In this document: positions 25,004-35,515 of the stretch, piece by piece
How positions within the stretch are numbered: position 1 is the stretch's first letter
Layout: every line of letters starts with the position of its first letter
Assembly: GCF_013414195.1 (NCBI RefSeq)
Contig: NZ_JAATTV010000010.1
Span: 1 to 64,000, forward strand
Reading direction: 5' to 3'
From: Psychrobacter sp. BI730
Lineage (GTDB): Bacteria; Pseudomonadota; Gammaproteobacteria; Pseudomonadales; Moraxellaceae
DNA length: 64,000 nt
The notes under the pieces: model-generated
Told to the model about the DNA's origin: nothing
Seen by the model: the letters and a program-made list of their open reading frames with translations, nothing else
The model's database searches: none
Translations under genes and position numbers: made by a program

Positions 25004-25858
25004 TTAGGCTTTAGGAAATAGTAGATAAGGGGTTTTTGTACTGACCAATAGCTTTTTAGTGTCGCTACCTTGTAGTAATTCGCGTAGACGAGATTGGCCA
25101 AAAGCCCCAGTCATAAGTAAACCGATATCATGCTGATTTTGATAGTAGTTCAAAGCCGCAGCTACATCACGGCAGTCAAGCAATGTCTTTTTAGATTTGA
25201 TACCCGCCTGTTTGAGCTTGGCATAGGCTTCACGCAACGCATCACAGTTATCAGAAGTTTCCTTGCCAACCATCACAATATGAACCGTTAGTGCACGCAC
25301 CAGTGGCGTTTTACACAGCCAATTTAGTAGTTTATGGCACGTTGGACTGTTATCAAACGCAAATAAAGCAGTAGTAGGGGGCAAAAATGGTGCATGTGTC
25401 ACCAAAATAGGGCAGTGGCTGACTCGAATAAGTTGGCTCAGTGTAGATTTGCAAGTGACATGATGCCCTATAACGATCAATTGTGCTTGGTCATCGACGT
25501 AATCAATGCTCTGATTGAGGTTCTCATGACGATGCAATGTATATGTCTTTAGCTTATGGCGCTGCTGCTCACAATACGAGGTAGCTTGAGATAATAGCAG
25601 TCGGCCCTGCGCTTTTAGCTCACAATTGCTCAAATGCTCTTTGGATGTGAACTGTTCGAGCAAAGCGTTTTCATCATCAATATTGAGGCAACCAGAATAA
25701 TTAATGGCGGCTTTTTGCTGCAAGCTTGGCATCGAGTGCAATAAGCCAACAGGCGCGCGCAGGCGAATAGAAGCCCACATACTGGCCTCTAGTACCGCTT
25801 GAACATGATCAGGACAGTCCAAGCAAGCAATCACACTATCTGGTTTTAAATTACTCAT
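25004..25858 (-). CDS. Tandem universal stress protein (UspA family)
   Basis: The 284-residue cytoplasmic protein has two Usp-type halves. The first runs from ACLDCPDHVQAVLEAS to the SHCPILVTH end. The second ends with the nucleotide-binding pattern GAFGQSRLRELLQGSDT, followed by KKLLVSTKTPYLLF. The gene lies 161 bp downstream of a SulP transporter on the same strand; SulP-UspA neighbours are often seen. No upstream ribosome-binding site is obvious. What stress or ion it responds to cannot be told. Confidence 0.85.
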   Translation of the reverse strand: MSNLKPDSVIACLDCPDHVQAVLEASMWASIRLRAPVGLLHSMPSLQQKAAINYSGCLNIDDENALLEQFTSKEHLSNCELKAQGRLLLSQATSYCEQQRHKLKTYTLHRHENLNQSIDYVDDQAQLIVIGHHVTCKSTLSQLIRVSHCPILVTHAPFLPPTTALFAFDNSPTCHKLLNWLCKTPLVRALTVHIVMVGKETSDNCDALREAYAKLKQAGIKSKKTLLDCRDVAAALNYYQNQHDIGLLMTGAFGQSRLRELLQGSDTKKLLVSTKTPYLLFPKA

Positions 25859-26019
25859 AAAACGACCACATCATTTTAATAATAAATATCGGCTATCTCA
25901 GTTTAGGGTTGGCGTATGCAAAATACATCCAACCCTTTTACCAATATAGCTGTCTATTAATATCCGATACATCAGCCATGGACTAACAGTATAGCCACTT
26001 GGCAACCGCGTAGATGCGC

Positions 26020-27519
26020 TTAGTCCAATAAGCCAATATCACGGCGGTCGTGAACAGAGAAGCGGTCAATCAGTGTTCGGCTCGCATTGTTGAGTCCTAC
26101 CACTTTGACATCAATGCCTTCACGTTGCAAGCGCATCACTAGCTTGTCTAAGGTGTCAACAGCGCTGACATCCCAGAAATGTGCTTGGCTTACATCAATC
26201 TGAATGCTGTCTACGGCTTCTTTAGTATCGAAACTATGTAGGAACTGGGTAGTAGAGGCAAAGAATACCTGCCCTTGAACATAATAGTAACGGGTATTAC
26301 TACTGTCATCATATTCACTAAAAATGGTTAAGAATTGACCAATTTTATTGGCAAATGCTAAAGCAGATAGTAGGACACCTACGCCAACACCATAAGCCAA
26401 GTTATGAGTAAAGACGGTAGTCAATACAGTCGCCAGCATAACGATATTAAACGACATTGGATGTGTCTTAAACTCGCGAATCGATTGCCAGTTAAACGTA
26501 CCAATTGATACCATAATCATGACTGCAACTAAAGCTGCCATTGGAATTTGACTAACCCATTCGCTTAAGAACACGACCATAATAAGAAGGACAACACCGG
26601 CTATCAAGGTAGATAGACGAGTACGGCCACCCGATTTGACATTGATCATTGATTGACCAATCATTGCACAGCCTGCCATACCACCGAAAAAACCTGATAC
26701 GACATTGGCCATACCTTGTCCACGACACTCTTTGTTTTTATCACTTGGTGTATCGGTTAATTCATCGACGATAGTCGCTGTCATCATCGACTCTAAAAGA
26801 CCGACAATAGCAAGCGCGATAGAATAGGGTGCAATAATCAGCAAAGTATTTAGGTTTAACGGAATATCAGGTAACAAGAATACTGGCAATGAATCCGGCA
26901 AATCACCCATGCTGCCAACGTTGCGAATATCGAGATTCATATACATGGCAACGGCGGTCAAACCTACAATACAAATAAGCGGTGAAGGAATGATGCGACC
27001 GATTTTAGGGATAAGTGGAAACAGATAGATAATTGCCAAACCAGCTGCCGTCATGATGTAAACGGTCATACCGACACGCTCAGTCATCGGGTTCAGCTCT
27101 GGTAATTGTGCAGCAAAAATCAAAATTGCTAGCGCGTTGACGAAACCAATAACTACGGAGCGGGAGACAAAGCGCATTAGGTTACCAAGCTTTAGGATAC
27201 CCATAACGACCTGAATGGCACCGCAAAGTAAGGTCGCGGCAAGCAAATATTGCAAACCATGGTCAGCGACCAAATCGACCATTACGAGTGCCATAGCGCC
27301 AGTTGCTGCCGAAATCATACCTGGACGGCCACCAACAAAACTGATTACGACTGCGATACAAAATGAGGCGTATAAGCCAACCTTTGGATCAACACCAGCG
27401 ATAATAGAAAAGGCAATGGCTTCTGGAATAAGGGCTAGTGCTACAACCAAACCCGATAAAACGTCACCGCGAACATTGGAAAACCACTCGTCACGCAAGT
27501 TATCAATAAAAGATGTCAT
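26020..27519 (-). CDS. SulP-family anion transporter with STAS domain
   Basis: The 499-residue inner-membrane protein begins [24 protein letters not shown] and has the SulP core: [28 protein letters not shown], and [18 protein letters not shown]. About 10-12 helices are followed by a C-terminal STAS domain from about 410 ([21 protein letters not shown]). Members carry sulfate, bicarbonate or other anions. The [11 protein letters not shown] core and cyanobacterial-like STAS leave bicarbonate or sulfate equally possible. The ATG at 27519 is chosen over a TTG at 27546; neither has a strong ribosome-binding site. Confidence 0.9.
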   Translation of the reverse strand: MTSFIDNLRDEWFSNVRGDVLSGLVVALALIPEAIAFSIIAGVDPKVGLYASFCIAVVISFVGGRPGMISAATGAMALVMVDLVADHGLQYLLAATLLCGAIQVVMGILKLGNLMRFVSRSVVIGFVNALAILIFAAQLPELNPMTERVGMTVYIMTAAGLAIIYLFPLIPKIGRIIPSPLICIVGLTAVAMYMNLDIRNVGSMGDLPDSLPVFLLPDIPLNLNTLLIIAPYSIALAIVGLLESMMTATIVDELTDTPSDKNKECRGQGMANVVSGFFGGMAGCAMIGQSMINVKSGGRTRLSTLIAGVVLLIMVVFLSEWVSQIPMAALVAVMIMVSIGTFNWQSIREFKTHPMSFNIVMLATVLTTVFTHNLAYGVGVGVLLSALAFANKIGQFLTIFSEYDDSSNTRYYYVQGQVFFASTTQFLHSFDTKEAVDSIQIDVSQAHFWDVSAVDTLDKLVMRLQREGIDVKVVGLNNASRTLIDRFSVHDRRDIGLLD

Positions 27520-28247
27520 AAGTAAACTACATAGGGTTAGAGGCAAAAAAAGTAATCATTACTCATTCATAAAATGATCGCGTCGCTAATAATAGCTATT
27601 CATTTTTCTTTTACTTCAACATGCACTAGGTCATGTTGCTGTGTTGAATTGTGAGAAACTAATAACCGAGGTATCTAACTACTAACTAAGGTATCTAACT
27701 ACTAACTAAGGTATCTAACTACTAACTAAGGTATATATTGATTTTTTTGGTATCAAAAATACGCTCATCAATAATCAATACGATGATAAGGGTAGTAAAT
27801 TACCTAAAAATATTTTTTAAAAGATTGCTTAAAATAGGCGACTAGATAGATGTACCTACAATAATATATAGAGTCAGCAATCACTTGCTGTAGTAGAAGG
27901 TGATATATCACTCGTCAAATTATCAAAATTGTCTGATACACCCTTATTACAACGAGAATCGTTGATGAAGAGACGTGACAATCGCGCGATAAATGTGACA
28001 ACATGCTAAACTAAAATGCTTGAGCAATGTGCTCAGCAAAATACTGATAAATATTAATCAAGCTGACTATTATAGCATTAGCCACTTAATATAAAAACAG
28101 GCGAATAATAGCATAAACTCATAAAAAATCAGTACCGAAATCTGAACGATGGCGTTAAGATGCTGCACATCTTAGCGGTGTCGATTAGAGTCGCTATAAA
28201 GCAGATTTATTTGATGCAATTTTTCTCGTTTAATAGAAGGAATAGAT
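27520..28247. other. Divergent spacer with tandem repeat
   Basis: About 730 bp between the divergent sulP and murD genes. It has no gene. It holds a 20-bp tandem repeat (27670-27734); the rest is AT-rich without a clear hairpin. Confidence 0.5.
27670..27734. repeat. 20-bp tandem repeat, three copies and a part
   Basis: GGTATCTAACTACTAACTAA is repeated exactly three times (27670, 27690, 27710), and a fourth copy starts GGTAT at 27730. The copies are identical, so the array is recent or under slippage. Each unit also contains a nested CTAACTA repeat. Confidence 0.92.
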
Positions 28248-29672
28248 ATGACCACTAATACAGCAACAGAAGCCTTACTTCATAAGGGTAGTGGTCTACA
28301 AGTCGTGGTCGGTTTGGGGCAGTCTGGATTGTCAGTCGCGCATTATCTGGCCAAGCAAGGCTATCAAGTCGCAGTCACTGATGCTCAAGTTACCCCTAAA
28401 TTGGCCGATAAGTTGCCAGCCGAGATTGAGATTCGTCAATTCGGTGAGATAGATGCCGATTTATTGCAGCAAGCGGCACGTATTATTATTAGCCCAGGTA
28501 TTTCTCTTGAGACTGCCGCTGTGGCTGCTGCTCGCCAAGCCAATATTCCTGTAGTTAGTGATATTCAACTATTCTGTGAAGCGTGTACCGCACCCATCGT
28601 AGCGATTACAGGTTCTAACGCCAAAAGTACGGTCACTACGTTAGTTGGTCAAATGGCAGCTGATGCTGGCGTTAACGTGGGTGTTGGTGGCAATATCGGT
28701 GTACCCGCTTTAACATTGCTAGATAATTCTGATATGGAGCTTGCGGTACTTGAGTTGTCTAGCTTCCAGTTAGAAACCGTCACCAACTTGGGCGCAAAAG
28801 TAGCAACTGTGCTCAATATGTCGCCTGATCACTTAGATCGTCATGGAGATATGCTTGGCTACCATCAAGCCAAACACCGTATATTCCAAGGTGCTAAATC
28901 AGTGATGATTAACCGCGAAGATGCACTGACTCGTCCATTGGTCGCAGACAACCTACCGAGAATCAGTACCGGTATTCATGCCCCTGATAAAGGTCAGTAT
29001 GGTCTTATTACCGACACAGAAGGCCAAACTTATCTTGCTCGTGGTACAGAACGATTACTGTCGGCAGACAAACTGTTGATTAAAGGTCGTCATAATCTAC
29101 TGAATGCGCAAGCGGCTCTGGCACTTGGCGAGCTTGCAGGATTACCGCTAGAGAGCATGCTAACCACTTTACAGCGGTTCACAGGTCTTGAGCACCGCTG
29201 CCAATATGTGGCAAATGCTGCTGGCATTGATTATTTCAATGATTCTAAAGGCACCAATATTGGTTCGACCATGGCCGCTATCGAAGGCTTGGGCGCAGTC
29301 TATGCGCCAAAAGACGGTAAGCTACTATTGATCCTAGGCGGGCAAGGCAAAGGGCAACAGTTTGGTGAATTAACGCCTTTTATCAATCAATATGTGAGCC
29401 AAGTCTTGTTCATTGGTGAGGATGGTCAGCAGATTGAACAACATCTCAGAGCTGCGAAATTGAGTGATGATGTCGCACTACATCAGTGTCAGACACTAGA
29501 GAACGCATTTGCGACTATTCAACAAGTCACTACCAGTAGTTTATCGCAAGTACAAGCTGTATTGCTGTCACCCGCTTGTGCTAGCTTTGACCAATATAGT
29601 GGTTATGCGGCTCGCGGTGAACACTTTAGCCAACTGGTCAATCAATTAGACACCGCACAATCAGAAGCTTGA
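28248..29672 (+). CDS. murD: UDP-N-acetylmuramoylalanine--D-glutamate ligase
   Basis: The 474-residue cytoplasmic enzyme adds D-glutamate to UDP-MurNAc-L-Ala in peptidoglycan synthesis, using ATP. It has an N-terminal Rossmann-like domain (VVVGLGQSGLSVAHYL), the ATP loop ITGSNAKSTVTTL at about 123-135 (most Mur ligases have TNGKST here, but murD of relatives has GSNAKST), a central NMSPDHLDRHGD and the C-terminal GQGKGQQF. AAGGAATA precedes the ATG. ftsW follows 280 bp downstream on the same strand, the usual division-cluster order. Confidence 0.96.
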   Translation: MTTNTATEALLHKGSGLQVVVGLGQSGLSVAHYLAKQGYQVAVTDAQVTPKLADKLPAEIEIRQFGEIDADLLQQAARIIISPGISLETAAVAAARQANIPVVSDIQLFCEACTAPIVAITGSNAKSTVTTLVGQMAADAGVNVGVGGNIGVPALTLLDNSDMELAVLELSSFQLETVTNLGAKVATVLNMSPDHLDRHGDMLGYHQAKHRIFQGAKSVMINREDALTRPLVADNLPRISTGIHAPDKGQYGLITDTEGQTYLARGTERLLSADKLLIKGRHNLLNAQAALALGELAGLPLESMLTTLQRFTGLEHRCQYVANAAGIDYFNDSKGTNIGSTMAAIEGLGAVYAPKDGKLLLILGGQGKGQQFGELTPFINQYVSQVLFIGEDGQQIEQHLRAAKLSDDVALHQCQTLENAFATIQQVTTSSLSQVQAVLLSPACASFDQYSGYAARGEHFSQLVNQLDTAQSEA

Positions 29673-29952
29673 TAGGTAGTCGAATATATTAAGCAGCTAT
29701 ATAGGTTGGCATAGCAGATGTCTATTCTCTAGCAACAGCCAGTATTTTCTGGATAAATGATTGTTTTGCTTATAGATTGCTGCTACTGTCAAGCATATAA
29801 TCCTGATTACTAAAATAGGTGCTAGCTAAGGCGTTTGTCGATGGTTAAAGGTTTTTTATTACCATCTATTTAGTACGATTTATTTTATAATTTTTTAAAC
29901 GGTGGCGTTTCATAGACGCCGTGTTTTTTCGTTTGTTAGTGTATATAAAATT

Positions 29953-31149
29953 ATGGCGCTCTCTTCTTTTTTTCGTTCCTCGCCCCAAACCAAGCAAACC
30001 TCTGGCTCAGACGGTGTTCTGTCTATGCCGTCAGCGCGCGCAATTTTATTATCTAGCGTCGGCTGTATGATGGTGCTTAGTCTTCTGATGGTGGCTTCTG
30101 CTTCTATCCCTTTTGCGCTTAGCCGTGGTATGACCGAGCTGTATTTTTTCAAAAACCAGCTGTTGTATATGACGATTGGTTTAATCGTTGCGGTCATTCC
30201 TTATTATGGCGTGTCTTTACGCACCCTATATAAGACCGAGACCCAGTTTGCTTTGCTGGGCATCACGGGGCTATTGCTTGTTGCCACATTGTTTAGCACA
30301 CCAATTAATGGCTCTAAACGCTGGCTTACGGTAGGTGGTTTTAACTTTCAGGTAGCCGAGTTAGCCAAACTGGTCATGATTGTGTTTGTATCTGACTTTG
30401 TGGTGCGCCGATCTTTTGAAGTTCGTAATGGCCTAGATGGTTTCTTACGAATTATGTTGGTAGTGGCGCTGATCACGATACTGCTATTGTCGCAGCCAGA
30501 CTTTGGTTCTTTTGTCGTCATCATTGGTACGCTGTTCGCGATTTTTTATATCGCTGGGGCGCCTTATAAGCATTTCTTAGCATTGGGTGCTGCTGCTATC
30601 GGTGGGGCGGTATTGATGGTGACTACGGCAGAGTACCGACTGGTGCGTGTAATGTCGTTTATGGATCCATTTGATGATGTGCAAGATACTGATTATCAGT
30701 TGGCACGTAGTTTGATCGCCTTTGGCCGTGGCCAGTTCACGGGTGTCGGCTATGGCGAAAGTGTACAGAAACTGTCGCATTTGCCTGAGGCGCATACGGA
30801 TTTCCTATTAGCCATTACGGGTGAAGAGTTAGGGTTCGTCGGTGTCAGTATGGTACTGATACTTGAAGCGCTGATCATCGGTAGTGCGATGCGGATCAGT
30901 TACAACGCGCTGAAACGTCGTCAAATGCGCATGAGCTATACTGCTTTCGGTATTGGTGTGGTATTTATTGCCCAGACGATTATTAACGCTGCGATGAATA
31001 TGGGTGCTATTCCAACCAAAGGTCTCACTATGCCGTTCTTTAGTTATGGTGGTTCGTCTATGTTGATTAGTTTGGTTATGGTCGCGCTATTATTGAAGAT
31101 ATATAAAGAAAGCCCTGAAATCGAGAAAAGCCAATGCCGTTATTACTAA
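29953..31149 (+). CDS. ftsW: Septal peptidoglycan polymerase / lipid II glycosyltransferase
   Basis: The 398-residue protein is a SEDS-family inner-membrane protein with about 10 helices. The hallmarks are GSKRWLTVGGFNFQVAELAKL, the PEAHTDFLLAITGEELGFVG loop near the C-terminus, and GAIPTKGLTMPFFSYGGSSM. FtsW polymerises septal glycan together with FtsI. I place the start at ATG 29953; a GTG at 29902 gives 17 extra residues and neither has a clear ribosome-binding site. murD lies upstream. FtsW rather than RodA is supported by the division-cluster context. Confidence 0.93.
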   Translation: MALSSFFRSSPQTKQTSGSDGVLSMPSARAILLSSVGCMMVLSLLMVASASIPFALSRGMTELYFFKNQLLYMTIGLIVAVIPYYGVSLRTLYKTETQFALLGITGLLLVATLFSTPINGSKRWLTVGGFNFQVAELAKLVMIVFVSDFVVRRSFEVRNGLDGFLRIMLVVALITILLLSQPDFGSFVVIIGTLFAIFYIAGAPYKHFLALGAAAIGGAVLMVTTAEYRLVRVMSFMDPFDDVQDTDYQLARSLIAFGRGQFTGVGYGESVQKLSHLPEAHTDFLLAITGEELGFVGVSMVLILEALIIGSAMRISYNALKRRQMRMSYTAFGIGVVFIAQTIINAAMNMGAIPTKGLTMPFFSYGGSSMLISLVMVALLLKIYKESPEIEKSQCRYY

Positions 31150-31225
31150 TAGGCTTTGCCTATAATTGGCTGAGTGTCATGTAGCTTTAAGATTTCGGTA
31201 AATCATGCCCAGTACGATTGGCATC

Positions 31226-31253
31226 AAAGCGTCACTCATAGTGGCGCTTTTTA
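31226..31253. terminator. Terminator between ftsW and gluQ
   Basis: AAAGCGTCAC and GTGGCGCTTT pair with one G-T mismatch around a short loop, followed by TTTATT. It separates the convergent ftsW and gluQ genes. Confidence 0.75.
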
Positions 31254-31281
31254 TTGTCTATTTATAGCTTTTGAACTCTTA

Positions 31282-32289
31282 TTAATAGGACAAGTTTAAC
31301 TGTTGCTTGCCTTGTAGTGGGGTATTGTCCCATTGCGTAATGGCTTGTTTAAGCATGTTTTCTGGGGTATCGATATCGACCTTTGCTTGCTGTAGTAGTG
31401 ATAGGGCTTCAGCAATAAGTTGACTCGGGTCTGATGTGTCAATTGGTTGAGCAAGGTTTTGCTTAGAGAGTTTTTGGCCGTCAGCATTATTAATCAATGG
31501 CAGATGAGACCATTGGTCAATAGTAGGTAGGCGCGCGGCTTGCATAATGCCGATTTGCGCGGTCGTCATAGGTAGAATATCAAGGCCACGCATGATATGA
31601 GTAACCTGCTGTAGACCATCATCGAGACTGGCTGCCAGTATGTAATTAATCATACCATCTTGGCGGCGAGCCACCATATCGCCTAACGTCTGCTGCGGAT
31701 TATCCCACTGCAATCCCTGAATACCGTCATTGAAGCCAATCCGATAGTCTGGTAGCTGAATACGTAGCTTATGTTGCTGTCTATCAAGGTCAGATGCCAC
31801 ACAGCGACGTGGATAGCGCTGCCGATTTGGCTGTACTTGGTCAATTGATGAAACTTGTTCGTCTAACGATGTCTGGTCGGTCAGCGCAGCTAAGCTAGCA
31901 CGACTATGGTTTCTACTTATCTCTTCTTGCGCCCAGTACTGTTCTAAGTCTTTACGAGAACATTTGCAGCCATAGGTCAATGGTCGCAGGTATGATGATA
32001 GATAATCGTTGTAGATATCAATGCGCTCAGACTGATAAACAACATCACCATCCCAATGTAATCCAAGTGCCTCCAGATCCATCAAAATTTGCTCAGTGAA
32101 CTGTCTATCACAGCGTTCAGTATCGGTATCTTCCATACGCAACAGCCACTTACCACCGATTGATTTGATATGGCAAAAGCTGGCAAGCGCGGTGGTTAGA
32201 GAGCCAAGATGCAATTCACCCGTTGGTGAAGGCGCAAAGCGACCAATGGGCTGTGATGGTGGCGTTTGAGTCGGTATGGCTGTAGGCAT
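31282..32289 (-). CDS. gluQ: Glutamyl-Q tRNA(Asp) synthetase
   Basis: The enzyme glutamylates queuosine-34 of tRNA-Asp; it resembles a GluRS catalytic domain without the anticodon-binding part. In 335 residues it has [14 protein letters not shown] (HIGH-like HLGS), the zinc-binding CKC...YPRRC, and the KMSKS-like KLSKQN. Between the zinc cysteines, about 20 extra residues (Ser/Gln-rich, [15 protein letters not shown] and on) enlarge the usual loop. The ATG at 32289 is used; the TTG three codons upstream is less likely. dksA lies 230 bp upstream, the gene order known in many gammaproteobacteria. Confidence 0.92.
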   Translation of the reverse strand: MPTAIPTQTPPSQPIGRFAPSPTGELHLGSLTTALASFCHIKSIGGKWLLRMEDTDTERCDRQFTEQILMDLEALGLHWDGDVVYQSERIDIYNDYLSSYLRPLTYGCKCSRKDLEQYWAQEEISRNHSRASLAALTDQTSLDEQVSSIDQVQPNRQRYPRRCVASDLDRQQHKLRIQLPDYRIGFNDGIQGLQWDNPQQTLGDMVARRQDGMINYILAASLDDGLQQVTHIMRGLDILPMTTAQIGIMQAARLPTIDQWSHLPLINNADGQKLSKQNLAQPIDTSDPSQLIAEALSLLQQAKVDIDTPENMLKQAITQWDNTPLQGKQQLNLSY

Positions 32290-32462
32290 TGTTTTCAAAA
32301 TAAATGGCTGTCTATAAGAGGTAATAAAGATAGAATAATAAATATAAGTATCAAAAGATATTCATTAAATGAGATTGTTTTGTTAGTCATGTCATTATTC
32401 AAGCGATTGTGTTTTTCAGAGCAAAATTAGTAATGCAGCAAAATAGTGACAGTCTAAAATAC

Positions 32463-32490
32463 AAAAAGCGACCTATTATAAGGTCGCTTC
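32463..32490 (-). terminator. Terminator after dksA
   Basis: On the minus strand AGCGACCT-TATAAT-AGGTCGCT is followed by TTTTT. It separates dksA from gluQ, so gluQ needs read-through or its own promoter. Confidence 0.85.
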
Positions 32491-32519
32491 TGCTTACATT
32501 TATATCTGTAATATCTGAT

Positions 32520-32957
32520 CTAAGCGCCTTGGTTTTGACGTTCTTTGATTTCAGATAAGGTTTTGCAGTCGATACATTGAGTTGCGGTTGGACGTGCTTC
32601 AAGGCGACGTAATCCAATCTCTACACCACAAGTCTCACAAAATCCATAGTCATCATTTTCGATTTCTAACATAGATTTGTCGATTTTGCGGATAAGTTTG
32701 CGCTCACGGTCGCGAGTACGTAATGCCAATGCAAACTCTTCCTCTTGAGTGGCACGGTCATTGATGTCTGGCATGGCGCTTGACTCATCTTGGATGTAGT
32801 TTTTGGTACGATCCGCTTCGCCAACCAGTTGGTTTTTCCAATCCAATAAAATAGCCTTAAAGTGCTCCAACTGCGCATCAGACATATACTCTTCGTCTTT
32901 GGCCGGCACATAAGGAGTAAATTTAACTTCACTCGGATTCGTGGTCAGGGTGCTCAT
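32520..32957 (-). CDS. dksA: RNA polymerase-binding transcription factor
   Basis: The 145-residue protein has the coiled-coil tip DINDRATQEEE (DxxDxA-type) and the C4 zinc finger FCETCGVEIGLRRLEARPTA...CIDC. DksA binds in the secondary channel of RNA polymerase and works with ppGpp in the stringent response. AGGAT upstream of the ATG supports the start. The N-terminus is a little shorter than in E. coli. gluQ follows. Confidence 0.96.
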   Translation of the reverse strand: MSTLTTNPSEVKFTPYVPAKDEEYMSDAQLEHFKAILLDWKNQLVGEADRTKNYIQDESSAMPDINDRATQEEEFALALRTRDRERKLIRKIDKSMLEIENDDYGFCETCGVEIGLRRLEARPTATQCIDCKTLSEIKERQNQGA

Positions 32958-33449
32958 ATGGGTATCCTACTTTTTCAAATTAATTCAATAAAACGACGTA
33001 TCAAAAGACAAGACGTTATTAATGCTACAAACGCTACAATTTGTCCTTTTATCAAACGTTTCACCACTTGGTAATACAAGTAACACAGCTGATCAAATAA
33101 TATCGTAAACTTTATATCCTGACAGTTATATACCGATTGTTAGATAGGTTGTTATACAAACTTCGGTTTGAATAATACTGTCTAAAGCATGCCGTAGGTC
33201 ATTGATTGTGAAAACTGAGCTTGTGGTTAATGGGCCATCCTAGCTATCTTGCAGTGGCTTCATATCAGATATTGGGCCACCCTTGCTTTATTTCATAAGT
33301 TGTATCATTGTTTGTAATAATAATGAAGTGATTTTTTATATTGAATTCATATTTTATTTGTTCATCACTGCATTTTTGATTAGGAATTATTGACGAAAGC
33401 TATAAGTACAAAGGGCTATAGCTTTTACTAGTACCAATAATTCTGGGCA
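32958..33449. other. Spacer between dksA and cpdA
   Basis: About 490 bp, AT-rich. The only structure is an AAAGCTATA/TATAGCTTT stem near 33395-33425 on the minus strand, a poor terminator for cpdA. No gene or RNA is recognisable. Confidence 0.45.
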
Positions 33450-34289
33450 TCAAGTATCCAGTCTTTCAACCCAGCTTGCAACTGTTCCATTGTTGGCTAA
33501 TTGCAACCAGCGATATCCTGGTAATGCATGCTCATCATAAGAGAAATCATCTTCATAGGGTTTGAACTGATAGCAGGTAGATGGCGTGCTATACACCGTG
33601 ACGCCTTGGCGCAGTCGAACTTGCTCTTGGTGAGTATGCCCACTGATCACCACTTGTAGCTGTTCAAATGGTGCCATATGCTCCCAAAAGCTCTCAGTGT
33701 TTTCTGCCATATGGGTATCAATCCAGTCAGAGTCAACTGGAACAATATGATGGTGTAGGGCGATTAATGCAGGCTTATTACAGGTACTGAGTCTCTCACA
33801 TAACCAATTAATATCAGTAGGCGTAATCTCGCCTGCGACCTTACCAGAAATGGATGAGTCTAATAACAACAGCTGCCAGAAGTCAGTCTCAATGACATGA
33901 CGACTTAACAAACGTGAGTCAGCAGGCTGAGCGACAAGCTCTCGCTGAAAAAATGGCAAGTCTTTACCATTCTCGTCCGTCACATCATGATTACCAGCAA
34001 TACAAGCAAAAGGAATCTGAGTCGCTTGTAATACAGTAAAGATATGATCGTAAATTGAAGACTTTACTCGATTGACCAAGTCACCGGTCACAATAATCAA
34101 ATCACAGCGAATATCTTCACTAAGCGCCTGCTGAAGCACGGCTTCAAAACTACGCTGACAAGTTACGTCATCACTATAGGTGTTACTTTCATCAACAAAG
34201 ACAGGCGTCGATAAATGCAAATCAGTAATCTGTAAAATATTTATCGTTTGGTCAGAGGTGCTTAACTTATTGGCAGGATAGTTTGGCAT
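33450..34289 (-). CDS. cpdA: 3',5'-cyclic-AMP phosphodiesterase
   Basis: The 279-residue cytoplasmic metallophosphoesterase has the full two-metal signature: DLHLS (Asp/His), IVTGDLVN, AGNHDV, ALHHH, and GHTHQE. CpdA hydrolyses cAMP and lowers CRP-dependent transcription. AAGGGA precedes the start. The substrate is inferred from family resemblance; related class III enzymes can also have other cyclic nucleotides as substrate. Confidence 0.87.
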   Translation of the reverse strand: MPNYPANKLSTSDQTINILQITDLHLSTPVFVDESNTYSDDVTCQRSFEAVLQQALSEDIRCDLIIVTGDLVNRVKSSIYDHIFTVLQATQIPFACIAGNHDVTDENGKDLPFFQRELVAQPADSRLLSRHVIETDFWQLLLLDSSISGKVAGEITPTDINWLCERLSTCNKPALIALHHHIVPVDSDWIDTHMAENTESFWEHMAPFEQLQVVISGHTHQEQVRLRQGVTVYSTPSTCYQFKPYEDDFSYDEHALPGYRWLQLANNGTVASWVERLDT

Positions 34290-34598
34290 TGGTTCAGTCC
34301 CTTATCGAATCACAACAATAAGTATTGTTAGCGCGAGTATGGATAAATGAGCTACTATTTTTCACTGGGTATTTATAATTATTATCAATCTACTATAAAA
34401 GAGCACAGCGTTTGCCTTGAGCTTACTTTGACTCGAATCAATGATATTTATACTATCAACTAGTAATATCGAAGTTAGAGCCAACTTATAGTAATATTGA
34501 ACTAAAGTATTCATTATATTAATAAAATAAAGTCGAACAAAAAGATAGCGAAAAACAGTCATGTTTTATTTATTATAACGTATTTACAGCGACGCTAA
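34290..34598. other. Spacer between znuB and cpdA
   Basis: About 310 bp, very AT-rich, with no gene, hairpin or other signal I can support. Confidence 0.4.
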
Positions 34599-35402
34599 CT
34601 AAAGTTTTATCTTTATTAACTTTGAAAAAATGAGTGCAGTAAAAAATAAAGCCGCTAATATCAAGACGATAGAAAGACCCGTTTGAATATCTAGCCAAAT
34701 ACTGCCCCACACACCAAGTGTCACACCCAGTTGAGCGATTATCAACGCTATAATCACCATTTGTTTTGGCGATGCCGACCATAGACGTGCGGTCAGTGCA
34801 GGTAGCACTAATAATCCGCTGATTAATAGACTGCCAACTGCCTGTAGAGCAATCGCACAAAACCCTGCCAGTACACCCATAAAAAACAGCCGTTGCCGTG
34901 TTGGGTTGATACCTTGAATACGTGCCAATGCTTCATGCGTTGCCAGCTTGATTTGCGCGGGCCAAATATAAATAAGCAGTCCCAAGCCAGCTAATACGCT
35001 ACCAGCAAGCAAAGGCAAATCTGCCCAATCAAGATCTAGCAAATTGCCGAATAAAAACCCGAGCACATTGGCCTGTTGGTCAGTCAATTGGGTCAAGGCC
35101 AGCAAGCCTAGGCACAAGAGGGACACTGACACGACTGCCAATACAGCATCAACTGGCAGACGCTCATCATCAATCAAGACCAGTCCCAGTACGACCATGA
35201 CACTGACCAATGCAATGCCGATACCCATTGGCAATTGCCACCAGACAGCCAACGCCACACCTAACAACGTGCCATGAGCTAAGGCATCGGCGAAGAATGC
35301 CATGCGCCGCCACAACACCAAGCAGCCTAACGGCGCTGATAATAACGCTAATATACTGCCAGCGATCCAAGCAGGCGCAATGATGGCTAACCAAGCAGTC
35401 AT
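34599..35402 (-). CDS. znuB: Zinc ABC transporter, permease
   Basis: The 267-residue inner-membrane permease of the ABC-3 family has about eight helices, with GCLVLWRRMAFFADALAHGTLLG at the start (Arg/His-rich cytoplasmic loop, split as GCLVLWRRMAFFADALAH) and the coupling region ALARIQGINPTRQRLFF. It forms the channel for Zn2+ with the ATPase encoded 113 bp upstream. The znuB-znuC-zur order is divergent from znuA. Mn2+ or Fe2+ systems share the family, but the adjacent Zur supports zinc. Confidence 0.92.
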   Translation of the reverse strand: MTAWLAIIAPAWIAGSILALLSAPLGCLVLWRRMAFFADALAHGTLLGVALAVWWQLPMGIGIALVSVMVVLGLVLIDDERLPVDAVLAVVSVSLLCLGLLALTQLTDQQANVLGFLFGNLLDLDWADLPLLAGSVLAGLGLLIYIWPAQIKLATHEALARIQGINPTRQRLFFMGVLAGFCAIALQAVGSLLISGLLVLPALTARLWSASPKQMVIIALIIAQLGVTLGVWGSIWLDIQTGLSIVLILAALFFTALIFSKLIKIKL

Positions 35403-35515
35403 AATGAATGTCCGTAAAATTTTTTATAAAAGAGTAGAGCCGTATTATTTATATGTTCAATATTTTTGGCTTTAATGAGCTGGATTTTGGCGATTTTGAG
35501 CCTTGATTACTAACG

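Noticed and set aside
27670..27734. Possible CRISPR array
   Set aside because: The 20-bp units follow each other directly with no spacers, and no cas genes are in the window.
33395..33425. Terminator after cpdA
   Set aside because: A nine-bp A/T-rich stem with only three Ts; too weak to list as a feature.
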